Assembly: GCA_036426205.1 (NCBI GenBank) | Contig: CM071574.1 | Location: 14,420,130 to 14,484,129 of the forward strand | Direction: 5' to 3' | Origin: Ascaphus truei | Lineage: Eukaryota; Chordata; Amphibia; Anura; Ascaphidae | Length of the DNA stretch: 64,000 bases | Shown here: positions 21,364 to 32,387 of the stretch, in pieces | How positions within the stretch are numbered: position 1 is the stretch's first letter | Layout of the letters: every line of letters begins with the position of its first letter | The notes under the pieces: generated by a model | Databases searched by the model: none | What the model was told of the DNA's origin: nothing | Seen by the model: only the letters and a program-made list of their open reading frames with translations | Position numbers and translations under genes: made by a program

Positions 21364-22773
21364 TCCTTAATTGTCCAGGAAAAAAAGCCCTCCTACAGTT
21401 ACTGTATGCATCTGGTTGGCTATGATACTGCACAAGATAGGAGGCAAGAGGTGGGATGGGAACATAGCACTCTGATAGAATGGCATGATCCTGCTGCTTT
21501 ACAATCTTATCAGACTTGTATATATGCTGTCATATCCCCTTAATTATAGGCAGGTAATATTGGTACAGACAGATGTTACAATGTTCCCAGCTGTGAGTTA
21601 TGCCCTTTCCAAACACAACAAGATATCCTCCCTTCACTTGTAGCCATCCCTTATGGCATGGATCCCACTTTCAAGTCACTTGGTTGTTAAATCAATGGGC
21701 TCTGTGCCAAATATTAATGGGTTTCAAAGAGCAGCTGGAAAAACATTGCAAGAGTTTTATCCCTGGTGACAGTGCTGCCACATGTAAATGAAATAATATT
21801 TTTTAATATCTAACAGCCACATCATAAAACTTTGCATGCAAGGCAAGAAAGTACATGTAAGGAGTTTTTACAAATTTCAAAGGCATCAATTAACAATATT
21901 ATCACAGCATATTGATTTTTGCATGAGCCTTTCTACTAACTATGTTTTATATAGGACTCTGGGTAATAAGAGGCACAAATGGCCTTTTTGACATAAAAGT
22001 AGCTTAGGCCCTTATTCAAATCTCAGTAAACATCTTCCCTTTACTCAGAGAGATTTCAGCTCCATTCATTTGAGGGCACCTATTTCTTTCATTTGAATGG
22101 TGCTTAATAATAATCCCAGGGAAACGGTCGCATCACACCATACAGAATAGAAACATGACCCATGTACCCTCGATTTTTGGCCCTTCCATGTTCTGCTTAA
22201 ACCCAATAAACACAGACACCTTAAGTTGAGTTCAAATGGCCACACAGAGCCCCGCGCTTAAAGAGGCCCCACGCTCTTCCCCACAACAATAAAACGGATT
22301 GTCATTCTATCTCTTCCTCCAGCTATCTGACTGTTGTTGGTAAGGGGCCAAGGCCACCAACCCATAGATATAGTGTGGTGTGGTCTAGTCAGTGCTGTCT
22401 ATGGAAGTTAGCCCTGTTTTGTTTGCTTTGTTTTAACCCTGTTTTTCTGTAACATCAGATGTATTTTTGCTTTCCCCTTAAAAACGTCTCCGGTGCTAAA
22501 AACCTCTGCACACATGTCGCTGTGAGAGCAGTAGCCTCAGTGCAGTCGGACTGCCGCCTCTCCGGAGCAGTGAAAATCATGTCACTGAGGACAGTCAGTA
22601 TGGCTACATCTGTACCAACAGGTAGTCCCCCAGGTAATGGATCACTGCCGGTGTACCCACTTCCTTCCTTAACCCCTTCTAAAATGTGCTAATGGCTTCA
22701 AAATAAAAAAAGAAATGGAACAGCCTCATGGCAAACACAAGTCAACAAAATATTCCCCTTCACCAAAACACCA
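21364..22773. other. Unassigned DNA
   Basis: AT-rich sequence without recognised coding, repeat-end or RNA signals; a short GTGTGGTGTGG run lies near 22375. Confidence 0.4.
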
Positions 22774-23305
22774 TGTAGGAGACAAGCGCAGACGTATAAC
22801 CAGAGACGTAGATTTGGGGGAAATAAACATTGGCTTTATTTAGCCCTTTGTTTCAAAACAACACAACTTTAAGGCAGCATATAAAATAAACAAACCAGGC
22901 CTATCCCTTTGTAAGGGCTGACTCACACTTCCCAGTCCCTAACTCAAGGGCTGGGAGGATAGGCATTTTACTAGTCTCTGACCCAAAGTCCAAAGAGGTA
23001 CCTGTAATCAGGGGCTGTTTACATCAGTCCAGTCTGGGTTGGTGTCCGTAGGGTGCGACTGGCAGGTTCCTGGAGTCGCTGTGTCATGGAATAGAGGAAA
23101 TCTCTCTCTGATCAACATCTACCTCCCCTGTGCTAGAGCAATCCCCTGGAGATTAAACAGGAGGCTTTTCTGCCTGACTGATGAACCAGTTGGAGACTGG
23201 CTAGTTGACTGTAGCTGCAATTAACAATCTCCTGCTGGACTCATCAGCCAGATACAGGCTTTCTATTGGGAGCTCTATTTAGACAGGGGTTAAGGCCTTG
23301 TCACA
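22774..23305 (-). repeat. Solo LTR (532 bp)
   Basis: On the minus strand it starts TGTGACAAGG and ends CTCCTACA. The 5-bp flanks are CACCA and CACCC, a one-mismatch target duplication, and no internal region adjoins it. A poly(A) signal lies on the minus strand at 22835-22840. The TGTGACA start is shared with the Gmr1-like LTRs. Confidence 0.7.
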
Positions 23306-24695
23306 CACCCTAACAAATGAAAACAGCCGGGGTGCCCCAGCAATGGCCTGATGTCCTATACCACCACATCCATCAAAGAACCCGGCCAGCAACACATAAC
23401 CAGCTCTACCACCCTGTCAAAGAATGTATAGCTCACCCATCACCGGTCCAAGTCAATAGCGTCATTGACTGACACGCCCTTCTGGTAAGATTGGTGGTGA
23501 ATCAAGCAAAATGCCTTGGTTTCTTCCTGGGTAACACGCCTCAGCAGAGACGACTGCAAACCTGGCAAGGGAGGTTCCTTAAAGGAACCCACCATGCGCC
23601 CCAGCATCACCTTCTTCCTAATCCTAGCCCTGACTACTCTGGGATGCTCACAAACTGATCACAAGATCCCAGGTAATATTGCTATTCTCCCCCTGAATGG
23701 AATTCAAAACCCGCTAGACTAAAACCTTCAGCAGCAGCTCAACTGCCACTCATCTAGATAATGGTCAATCCATCAACCCATCTTGACTATTCTCACTGGA
23801 GTTGTTCTCATCTGAGCAGTTTCCTTTCTTGCGACATCTCCCCTATTAAACCTTCATTTCCTAAACACCTCACTGCAGTGTGCCCTTGCCCCCAGTAGGA
23901 CAAGCACTCGTGCTTGAAACAGCAGGTTGCTACACACATTCCTTCATGAACGCCCACTCCACTCCTTGCCTAAGAGTGGGCGACTGCCCTAAGTATCCTA
24001 TGCTTCCGCCAGCCATAACTGGGAGATGGACGTTGCAGCATCCCTTTTGACAACCACAAATCCACAGCTTTCAGATCCCACCTCTCATGCTTCTTAAGCA
24101 GATGCTCTCTGAAACCCTCATTGTATTTCCACCAAGCGACCCCCAGTAAACCTTATATGCCAGTCAAATAGTATCCAAGTACCTAAAGGTTCTGAAAAAC
24201 ACTGTGGAGCCTTCAGTTCTCTCCGACTACACTTGCTAAGACCACAAATGCCTCCAACCAAATTTCAAAAGTCTTGTATACCTGCTTATTCTCCTTCTCC
24301 TTACTAATGACTCTTTACCACATTTTTCAACAAATCCTTATTCTCCAGCAACTAAGTCCATATCTCAACCTATTCCCCTGCCCACATCTCTACAGTATTT
24401 AGTTGCCAGCAGCAAATGCGCTAACCAAACAGAAATATTTATTTAGTTTTTAAATTGCTATCCAACGTTGCCTTTTCCCCCGCCGTCTGCTACCTTTACC
24501 TAGTAGACTGGACACCAGCCTAGCACCGCCACACTGCTCACATCCACAGACTGTGGGGCTGATCCCATGTTCATTATCCTTGCCAAAGACCTTCTGGCAT
24601 CCTTAGATATTCAGGCCTCCTTAGGCCATCTCCACTACTGTCAATGGTCCTCCTTATTCTGAGGTCCCACTGCACTGGTCCACACTTCCCCCAGA
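23306..24695 (-). other. Possible decayed internal region of an LTR retroelement
   Basis: It lies downstream, on the minus strand, of the LTR at 24696-25038. Directly after that LTR comes TC-TGGGGG, which could be the start of a tRNA-Pro-type primer site. About 127 nt further an ATG at 24568 opens MGSAPQS, a possible myristoylated Gag start, but it stops after 22 codons. No conserved gag or pol motif is visible beyond it. Confidence 0.25.
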
Positions 24696-25038
24696 TGTCA
24701 CGGTAACTTTATAACAAGATATAATATACACCAAAAATACCTGGGTTGAACACGACTAGATATGATAAAATATAATTTATTCCTTGAAAAAGGTGAACAC
24801 ACGAGATATACAAATAACAGACAAAATAGGCACTTACTTAAAGTTGGAATGATGAAATAGTCAGAAATCTTGACTAGCAGTTCATGCAGCAATCTTGAAA
24901 ATCACAAAGACAATAGAGCATAGGCTGAGCCTCATTTATATACCATCTCAAGCCCATCTCTTAACCCTAGGCGCCTAGCTAGCTAGAGAAATTATTTTGA
25001 AGTAGAATCTTCCTTATCTGCAAGTGTGAACTATGACA
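24696..25038 (-). repeat. LTR with TATA box and poly(A) signal (343 bp)
   Basis: The ends on the minus strand are TGTCATAG and CCGTGACA (TG…CA with a 5-bp inverted repeat). It has a TATA box (TATATAAA, plus-strand 24935-24942) and AATAAA (24776-24781) in the correct order and spacing. The flanking 5-mers differ, so it is not a simple solo LTR. Confidence 0.65.
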
Positions 25039-25225
25039 CTTACAGACCACTCAACTCCTTTGTTCTTCCGCCCTACTATAAACAATCAGGGTGGTCACCT
25101 TTGATCAGAGGGCTTATGCTAAACCATCTGTCTGCCCCCCTGACATATTACCATTGCAGATGGGCACTGCGTTTTCCTACCAGACCCAAAATACCATTCA
25201 TAGTTTAATATCTCCACATATTAAT
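25039..25225. other. Short unassigned spacer
   Basis: Nothing recognised. Confidence 0.35.
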
Positions 25226-26250
25226 ATAAGTGGTTCCGGTGGGTCCAGTGGGCTGATACTTGCCAGCTTTCCTTGCGGAACTGTACCTTCATTGTGGCCA
25301 AATCTCAGCCCTCTACGACCCCCAGAACCGGAGATACACAAATGCAGGTTAAAACACTTTTAAAATACAGGATTCTTCTTTAAAAATGAATCTCTGCTTT
25401 TCACTCGTTCCCACTGCCATAGGCATTCAATGGAGCGATACCGTCGTTGCAGTCAATGGGGTTCCTCGCCATAGACTTTCAATGGGGGAAACGCCGCCAT
25501 TGAAGTCTATGGAAAAACCACACATTTTTATATTCGCCCATACTCCGTCTGGTTGTTCGGAGGGGGCTGGGAATGGCCATGCATTCATGCCGGAACCTTA
25601 GCTACAGGCCACCCAAATCCCAGCCCTCTGGTCCTTCCAGAACCGGAGATATGGACTTACATTTTTCACCATTTCGGACTTAGCCGTTTTCACGCCACGC
25701 GGCTTTTCCCCATTGGAATCAATGGCTGGCGCCGCCATAGACAATGCATGGGTGCACGCCGCCATTGGATTCAATGGGACCTCCGCCATTAAAGTCAATG
25801 GCATGACCCTCTTTCTCCGCTCGACCCTTTACGGGGGTCCCTCATTCCTGGACCCGGTGGGGGTCGTGTGTGGGGGTTCCTAGGGGCAACAAGAATTTTA
25901 TTCCCAGGTGCCCTAGAACCTAAGATTCCCACGCCAATTGTCATTGAACTTGACCCAAGTGATAAAGCTCTTTTCAATGACATTGTATCCGCTTCTGCGG
26001 TTTTGCGGTTTGGATGGCTGCCAACCTGTTCTTGGAGGCCGACGTCGAGGAATCCCCATTGAAGTAAATGGCCCCATTGACTTACAATGGGAAACCGCCG
26101 CTCCTCCTCTCGGACGCCACCTGCTGGTCATCGCTGGAAACAGGTCCAAAACCGCTACTTCTGCCATTGGAATACATGGAGCCCCAATGGCGACCTATGG
26201 GACTCTGCAAAATGGTGCCTGAAAAGGCGGGAACATGGAACAAAGAGCTA
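25226..26250. repeat. Interspersed repeat with about 310-bp internal periodicity
   Basis: The phrase AGCCCTCT…CCAGAACCGGAGATA occurs near 25310-25335 and again about 311 bp later. Several mini-palindromes of the type CCATTGxxTTCAATGG follow. A block near 25885-25955 matches 12735-12800. The family is unknown; open frames here are fortuitous. Confidence 0.5.
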
Positions 26251-26529
26251 TAAACACTAAGTTAACCTTAACTCTTTCCATCCCGAATTAATCCCAGTGT
26301 ATGTGTTGGTGCAAACACTGGAACAGAAACAATACATTTGAACAGGGGAATATACATTAGGATGCTGAAGCTAGGTAAAAACACATTACTGGACCACAGT
26401 CCAGTTAACCCCTTGCTTCCCAGGTGAGAGTAGGGGGTGGCCAAATGGGGTGTAACCCCTTTATTCCCGGGCCAAACCCTCTCTCCCATGACACCAGATT
26501 CCTAGGAGATAGTACCTTGCTAGGGCCTA
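26251..26529. other. Unassigned DNA
   Basis: No signal recognised. Confidence 0.35.
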
Positions 26530-27205
26530 AACCCCCATTTTAGCAGTGTCTTCCTCCGCTCTTGGGCCTTCTTGGGCCTCTGTCATCCTAGGGCCTGCTG
26601 GGGCCTTCCTCTTCCTGTATCATCCTTGGGCCTTTCTGTGGCCTGCTGAGAGGTCTGTGTCTTGTTGTGGCCTCTCCCAGCTATTTACTTGGATCTCGCT
26701 GGCCTCTATCTCCCTTGGGGCCTGCAAGGGGTATTAAGACCCTGGAGTCTGCTGGGACCTCCCCTCCTTTGGGGCCTAAATGGGGCACTTAAACCCTGGG
26801 GTCTGCTGAAGCCTCTTCTCATTTGGGGTCACCTTAGGAGAATAAAACTATAGGGTGTACTGGGTCCCCCCCCTTTCCTTTGGGGCTTGCTGGGACTTGT
26901 AGTTCCCTCAGGCCTAAGGGACTCCTTACCTCCTGGGACCTGCTGGAATGTTTAGTTCCCTGGGGCCTACTTGGACTCCTTGCATCCTGAGGCCTGCTTG
27001 GACTTGAAGTTCCCTGGAGCCTGCCGGGACTCCTTATATCCTGGTGCTTGTTGGGTCTCCTTACCTCTTGTGGCCTGCTGGTACTTGTTGTTCACTAAGG
27101 CATGCTAGGACATGTAGTTCCTTGGGGCCTGCTGAGTCTCCTTACATCCTGAGGTCTGCTGGGATGTAGTTCCCAGGGTCTCCTTACCTCTTAGGGCCCA
27201 CTAGG
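26530..27205. repeat. Diverged minisatellite, GGGGCCTGCTGGGACT units
   Basis: The words GGGCCTGCTGGGACT, TCCTTACCTCCT and TTGTAGTTCCCT alternate with about 45-60-bp spacing through 650 bp. Units are strongly diverged. No gene is seen. Confidence 0.7.
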
Positions 27206-27953
27206 CTGATACTTATCTGGTTTTAGCTATGAGATCGTTATACCATTTTCCCTCTTAGTAGGGGACCGTCCGGTCACATGTCTTTGTGGGATCTTTTGAT
27301 TCCCACTACGATTGTCAGGATCCTTCTCCCCTCATTCTTTACATCTGGGTTTTCCACTTTCGAGAGATTTTGTGCACACAGTATGATTAGGATATGTGTT
27401 TATGACTGTGTCTTTCCCGTCCGCTTTTGTTTTTATATGTATGTCTTATTTCACATCTTGGTTCATTTGCAGGCTCAACTTCAGGAAAGAAGCAGACACT
27501 GATTGGAAGTTTGTAACACACCTATGGCAACTCCCATTGGCAGAGGAATTGTCCGTCTTGCTATTTAAGAGCAGCTATCGTAGTGGTTAGTCATACATCC
27601 TGAAGAAGCATCATATGACGCGAAACACGTAGAGGTGACGTCATCATGCAGCGGAGAGTGGCCGTGACGACGGGAGCTCGAGAGACTGCGGTATTTTCCC
27701 CTACTTTGCATGGAGTGCGGTCCCTGTTTGAAATCAATGTAAGCTGTGGTAATATCCAGCCCTATCCCAGGACTTTTCAACACCACTAGACCTAGGGGCT
27801 TTGATTCAGGGTATCCCCGCTAGTACTCTGCATTTGTGGAAGTGTGGGTTCATGTGAACCCTTTTTTTATGTAAACGATTTTTAGTATGTATTTTTAAGT
27901 TTATTATACAGGTTATTAATTGTGTTTTTCCCTTTTTGCGCTTTCTTTTTGTT
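27206..27953 (+). mobile_element. Probable Penelope-like element piece
   Basis: It carries the hairpin motif at 27599-27640 preceded by a TATA-like CTATTTAAGAG about 35 bp upstream. It ends TTTTTGCGCTTTCTTTTTG, the GCGCT plus pyrimidine ending also seen at other loci. Its right end cuts into a Gmr1-like integrase. No reverse transcriptase is visible, so family assignment is inference. Confidence 0.45.
27599..27640 (+). other. Hammerhead-like hairpin motif, copy b
   Basis: CTGAAGA-A-stem (GCATC/GACGC, loop ATAT)-GAAAC-ACGTA, bounded by partly pairing flanks CATC and GAGGTG. All invariant hammerhead core bases (CUGANGA … GAA) are present, but an additional A sits before the stem. Confidence 0.5.
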
Positions 27954-28733
27954 TGCAAATTTTCTCAACCTACCTTTTAAAGTTCGATAAAATCTTTCCA
28001 CCAATCCGTCAGTGTGTGGATGGTAGACCGATGTCCGAACAGACTTGACCTCTAGTAATTTTAAGATATCCTGCATCAGTTTAGCCATAACATTTGTACC
28101 TTGGTCTGTCAACTAACCTGGGGAAGTCCGACCCGTGAGAACCGCTCCAAAAAATTGTTGGCTACTTGCTTCGCCATTGCTGTCCTCAGGGGGAACTCCT
28201 CAGGATGTCTTGTTGCATAGTCGACTATTACTATTGTGTCCTTTCACAGAAGGTTCTAAAGGTCCTACCAAGTCTACACCAATCCTCTCAAACGGAACTG
28301 ACACCAAGAGTAGATGAACAAAGGGAGTTGTTTTTTGTCCCTTCGGACTAGATAGCTGGCATTCAGGACATGCCGCACATAACTTAGCAATATCACTATG
28401 CATCCCTGGCCAATAGAATCAGGATGAAATACAGTCCAAGGTTTTATCCCTACCAAGGTGACCACCCCAAGGGACAGTATGGGCTAGGGTGCAGACAGTT
28501 TTAACAAATGCCTTGGGAACCAATATTTGTCTGGTGACCTCCCCTGTTTGTGTCTGCTTGTTCACTCTACACAGGATATCATTTAATAATTCAAAATGGG
28601 GGAATACTATTACCCCCTGTGCATTCAATATCTGGTAATCAATTTTTACCACTTTATCATATTGTCTGGCCAGGACTGGGTCTTCCCTTTGCCTCTTGTG
28701 AAAATCAGGGAGGTATAGCTCTGGTAAATCCAC
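27954..28733 (-). pseudogene. pol: Gmr1-like integrase, C-truncated
   Basis: Three frame pieces make up this integrase. The first has the zinc-finger histidines in LAHTVPWGGHLG (about 28453-28490). The second has CAACPEC and the first catalytic Asp in GVDLVGP (about 28264-28284). The third has the second Asp in TDQGTN (about 28100) and the Glu in DGLVERF (about 27990). After LKGRLRKF the sequence changes to unrelated low-complexity sequence at the junction near 27953. The residues match those of the element at the window start at the same spacing. The protein is non-functional. Confidence 0.85.
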
Positions 28734-28751
28734 AGGGCCTATCTCTCCCTC

Positions 28752-29180
28752 CTACTGGCCATCCCCAGTCATTACTTGTGACATGTCTATTAGTATGGCC
28801 ACCTTGAGTCCCAGATTACTGCAACCAGTCCTGTTTGTCAAAGCATCTTTGCCTCCGAGTCTTTGGAACCCATGTCTACTGGGGAATAGGTCCACCGAGA
28901 AGGGGAACAGTTTACCAGGGTTCTCCTGAGTCAGAGAATAAGGCTCCTCCTGAGAGACTGGAGCCATTAGGTTTGAAAAGAAAGGCCAGTCGCGGCCGAG
29001 CACAATGGGGGCAGGGAGCCAAGGAGCGACTCCTGCTTGGAGCCAGGATTTTGTCAGTCGGATACCGTTTTACATCGCTGTGTATACATTCTATACTCCA
29101 TGGGGAGTCAAAGGAAAACACGTCAAGCGGTAACAGTTCCTGGAAGACCAGAGTTTTCCCAGAGCCTGAATCTACAAGGC
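28752..29180 (-). pseudogene. pol: Gmr1-like aspartic protease remnant
   Basis: On the minus strand a VDSGSG active-site motif at about 29163-29178 lies one frame away from the preceding Gag frame. The family's LGRDW motif (about 28985-29000) lies about 175 bp further along. This is the retropepsin layout: active-site Asp near the N-terminus and an ILGRD-type helix near the end. Small indels disrupt the region between them. Confidence 0.6.
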
Positions 29181-30020
29181 CTGGACGGTTTTACCCCCAA
29201 TCTGGGCTGGATGTAGCCAGGGCTTGTAACTTTCTCTGGTGAAAGCCGTGGTGACTGTCCTGCTGAAGGAACAATCCATCTGTGGACAGTCCATATGACG
29301 GTGACCTTGTTCTCCGCAGGCAGAACACGGAGAGGGTTCCCGTGCCGGAGGGGGCCAGGGATACCGTTCAATGGGTCCGGATACTGGAGACCAGGCATCC
29401 AATGGGTCCTGTGTGCGACTTCCTCTGAAGTTCCTCTCATTTGGTGACGAGCCGACATCAGGAAGTAGATGAGGGTCTCGGCGGTGACCGGCGTTTGGAC
29501 CTCTCCCTTGCTGGGAGGACTGCTCCTTTCGTGGCACTTGTGGTTGCATACGGAGGGGCTGTAGTTTCCACGTTTGTCCAGTCTCCCTCTTTGGGCATCT
29601 GCAAGTGCCGGTGAAGTCGGATCCGCCTGGTCCAGGACACTCGCCTGATCCTCGGCCCCAAGGAAGTTCTCAACGAGTCGGACAGCCAAAGCTAGGGTAT
29701 CAGCAGCATGGCGTTTTACCCAAGAGCGTGCGGAAGGGGTTATTACTTGTAGGAATTGTTCCAAAACAACTTGTTCAAGAATAGCCTCCTTAGTTTGTTG
29801 CTCGGGTTGTATCCAGCGAGTACACGAGTCCAATAACCGCTGAGCTAAGACCCGGGGTCTCATCTTGGGGGTGTACTTCAGGTTCCGGAACTGCTGCCGG
29901 TAGGTCTCTGGGGTCAGACCTAAGCGATCCAGTATGGCGGCTTTTACTTGTTTGTAGTCTATTGCCTGATCCGCTGGGAGGCCCACTCTTTGGTAGTAGC
30001 TTGGAGTAGATTACAGGACG
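29180..30020 (-). pseudogene. gag: Gmr1-like Gag with SCAN-like capsid segment
   Basis: The first frame opens within the capsid (…GLPADQAIDYKQVKAAILDR) and an in-frame stop lies about 30 nt upstream, so the N-terminus is lost or shifted. Residues about 24-110 (29656-29914) contain LTPETYRQQFRNLKY, CTRWIQPEQQTKEAILEQ and VLEQFLQVITPSARSWVKRH. This pattern closely resembles the SCAN domain of vertebrate zinc-finger proteins, which is thought to derive from Gmr1-type capsids. After a frame change a zinc knuckle, C-SA-C-GEQG-H-RHMD-C, follows at about 29285-29327 and leads into the protease. Confidence 0.85.
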
Positions 30021-30364
30021 TAGGTCAGTATGAGCATGAGTTGACTGTTGCCTCTTTATTGGAGTGAGTTTCCTGTGCTAGGGCAACTTTTGCCAGAAGC
30101 CAACTTATCTTTATCCTCAAACTCAAGTGAATCTGTCTGTATAGTGACAGGATGAGTGTTGATGCTTCCTCTGCCCAAGCCCATCTGTATGTTGAACAGA
30201 TGTGTGAGCAGGAAATGCCAGAGCAGGTGTTGCGTGCAGATGCAGGTCATGGTGGTGATAGTGATCCTGGACCAGGGCTCAGTTCCATCTTCCTATGGAA
30301 ACCCATAGGTTCTGAATCGATGTCCCTGTCTCTAGTTTAAGCCACACTACCATACTCTGCTCCG
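30021..30364. other. Unassigned DNA beyond the Gmr1-like gag
   Basis: May contain the lost Gag N-terminus on the minus strand, but no motif confirms it. No LTR end found. Confidence 0.35.
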
Positions 30365-30868
30365 CAGGCCCGTCCCTAGGCGGTAAGGAGGTAAGTCACC
30401 GACTAAGGGCGGCATGTCTCAGGGGGTGGCAAGAGGAAACGTGTAGCAGCACTCCTGCATTTCTTTTATTTTTATTTTTTTCAGTTTTGCAATAGTTATA
30501 GGATAGAAGAAAGGGGTCTCTGGAGCTGAAGTGTGCTAATTTCAGCTCTGGGGACCCCCTGCTTCCCAAGATACTTACTCCGTAGGAGGTGCTGGTATCT
30601 CTGCTCATATTTAAATGTCCTGCTCACGCTGGTCAATACAAAGCTGCAATGGATGATGTCATGGCTTCCTATTGGCCCGCGTGACATGGGACATTTAAAC
30701 CGACACTCCCTACGGAGGTGTGTCTCAGGAAGCAGGGAGTCCCCGGAGCTGAAATGAATGCACTTCAGCCCCGGAGACCCCCTGCTTCCCACCAATGATC
30801 ATTTTGTTTTGAGAGGTGGGCCTTAATATTCTTGCTTAAGGGTGGCACATAACCTACAAACGGGCCTG
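30365..30868. mobile_element. hAT-type MITE carrying a foldback segment (504 bp)
   Basis: Ends CAGGCCCG and CGGGCCTG are inverted repeats, flanked by CTGCTCCG and CTGCTATG (8 bp, two mismatches). Inside, about 30510-30790 is a second copy of the GCTGAAC foldback family, with arms reading GGGGTCTCTGGAGCTGAA and TTCAGCCCCGGAGACCCC. Confidence 0.65.
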
Positions 30869-31831
30869 CTGCTATGACCAGAACCTCTGCTATTCTTTTT
30901 TGCTTTAGCTGGGGCTAAGTGGACCATCAGTAGGTGAGGAGGTGGCGGTGATGTGGAGGGTCTATAGAGCACTGCAAAATCTATATATAGCTTGGAACTC
31001 GTATGAACCATTTTTTTCACGTAAAATAAACATATGCTACAAACATAGTGTTGAAATGTAGAGCACTAAAAGGCACATGCATCTAAAAATCGAGTTAACT
31101 AAAAGGACTAAATATTCAAAGATCTGTGGAACCATTTTTCCTTTAGCTCAGGAAGATTTCAGCTCAATGTACTAAAGGAATATAGGAAGCATGGTAAAGT
31201 CTGCTGCACAGCATATGAAAAAGATGCCTAAAAGTAAGGCTTACATTTCTGTAAAAGCATAAAGGTTCTGCTTTAACTAAATATTGATGCAAACGGTGTA
31301 TAATTTTATCTTGAAAAGTTAATCTTATTCTGTTATTATATATATATATATATAAAAAAAAGTGATAAACAAGTATAATGGTAATTTATTTCCCCAATGA
31401 GCCCTAGAAAACCTGATTTACTGACGAGTAAATTTTTCCGTTAAGTGGATATATAGTAATTAAATAGTCTTAGCATAGCACTTTTCACTAAAGAAAATTA
31501 ACTAATTCATTATAGCTTATAATTTGCTGAGGCATTGCTGCCATATTTGTAAAATCAGCAGGTTCTGAAAAAAAAAAGTCTTCAAATGAATGTTCATTTT
31601 CATTTTTCTAAATTCATTGAAATTACGATTACTTAGCTCCCTCTAGTGCTGTATACAAAAATAACCCTAATTGAAAAAGCAATACATCAATAAAACTAGT
31701 ATGGTATATATGTAACCACTAGCAGTTAAAAAAAGAAACAATAATTGACAACTAAGAAAATGGGGGGAAATATTAATAATGTTGTGCCTAACTCCTACGT
31801 GTTCCATAGAAAGCTTTGCAGGTAACAGAAT
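30869..31831. other. AT-rich DNA, nothing recognised
   Basis: Contains a (TA)n run at about 31338-31352. No coding signal or repeat end. Confidence 0.4.
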
Positions 31832-32387
31832 GGGTTTAACTAAATAACCAAGAAAATATTATTATTAAAGTATTTAACTTTATACTTATTACTATATATG
31901 TTTTGTCAATTGGATGTAGCATTGGGCACCCCTGTCTTTTGTTGTATACATTTGCCACCTCAATAGCACACACACACATTATATATATATATATATATGA
32001 TGTGATGGGTGTTGGGGTTTGAGCTTGCTGGGGATGTGTGTGTTAATCAATTTCTAACAGTTGTTTGGAGGTAGGTGGCCCCTCCTCCCAGAGCTCACCC
32101 CTTCTCACCTTTTTAACTTGGGAGGTTTTTTTCTTTCATTTTGCTGAGTGGACAGGACTCACTGTGGTTGTTGCCCCTCATACAGAGGGAAAAGGGAAGG
32201 TTCACAGTGTAGTGTTAGGACCTGAATATTTGGTTATGCCTTGACGTTGGCATGCAGGCTCATGACGCTTTGGCAAAAGGGTTTAACTAAATAACCAAGA
32301 AAATATTATAATTGAAGTATTTAACTTATGTTTATTACCATATGTTTTGTCAAATGGATGTAGCATTGGGCTCCACTGTCTTTTGAG
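31832..32387. repeat. About 110-bp direct repeats flanking an LTR-like block
   Basis: 31832-31942 and 32278-32387 are about 85% alike (GGGTTTAACTAAATAACCAAGAAAATATTA … GTCAA(T/A)TGGATGTAGCATTGGG). Between them lie (TA)n and a block beginning TGTGATGGGTG with a TATA-like TTTTTAACTT. A third fragment of the repeat is at 40783-40830. Confidence 0.55.

Larger units (their letters stand above)
27954..30020 (-). mobile_element. Gmr1-like element relic: gag, protease, integrase
   Basis: On the minus strand the order is Gag, zinc knuckle, protease, integrase. Protease runs straight into integrase with no RT between, which is the Gmr1 order. The element breaks off inside the integrase core next to a Penelope-like end, so RT, RNase H and both LTRs are missing. 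Several frameshifts are present. Confidence 0.85.

Noticed and set aside
23593..23721. Small ORF starting MRPSITFFLILALTTLGCS, like a secretory signal peptide
   Set aside because: It stops after 43 codons, lies opposite to the nearby LTR, and no downstream domain or related frame was seen. Hydrophobic short frames arise by chance.
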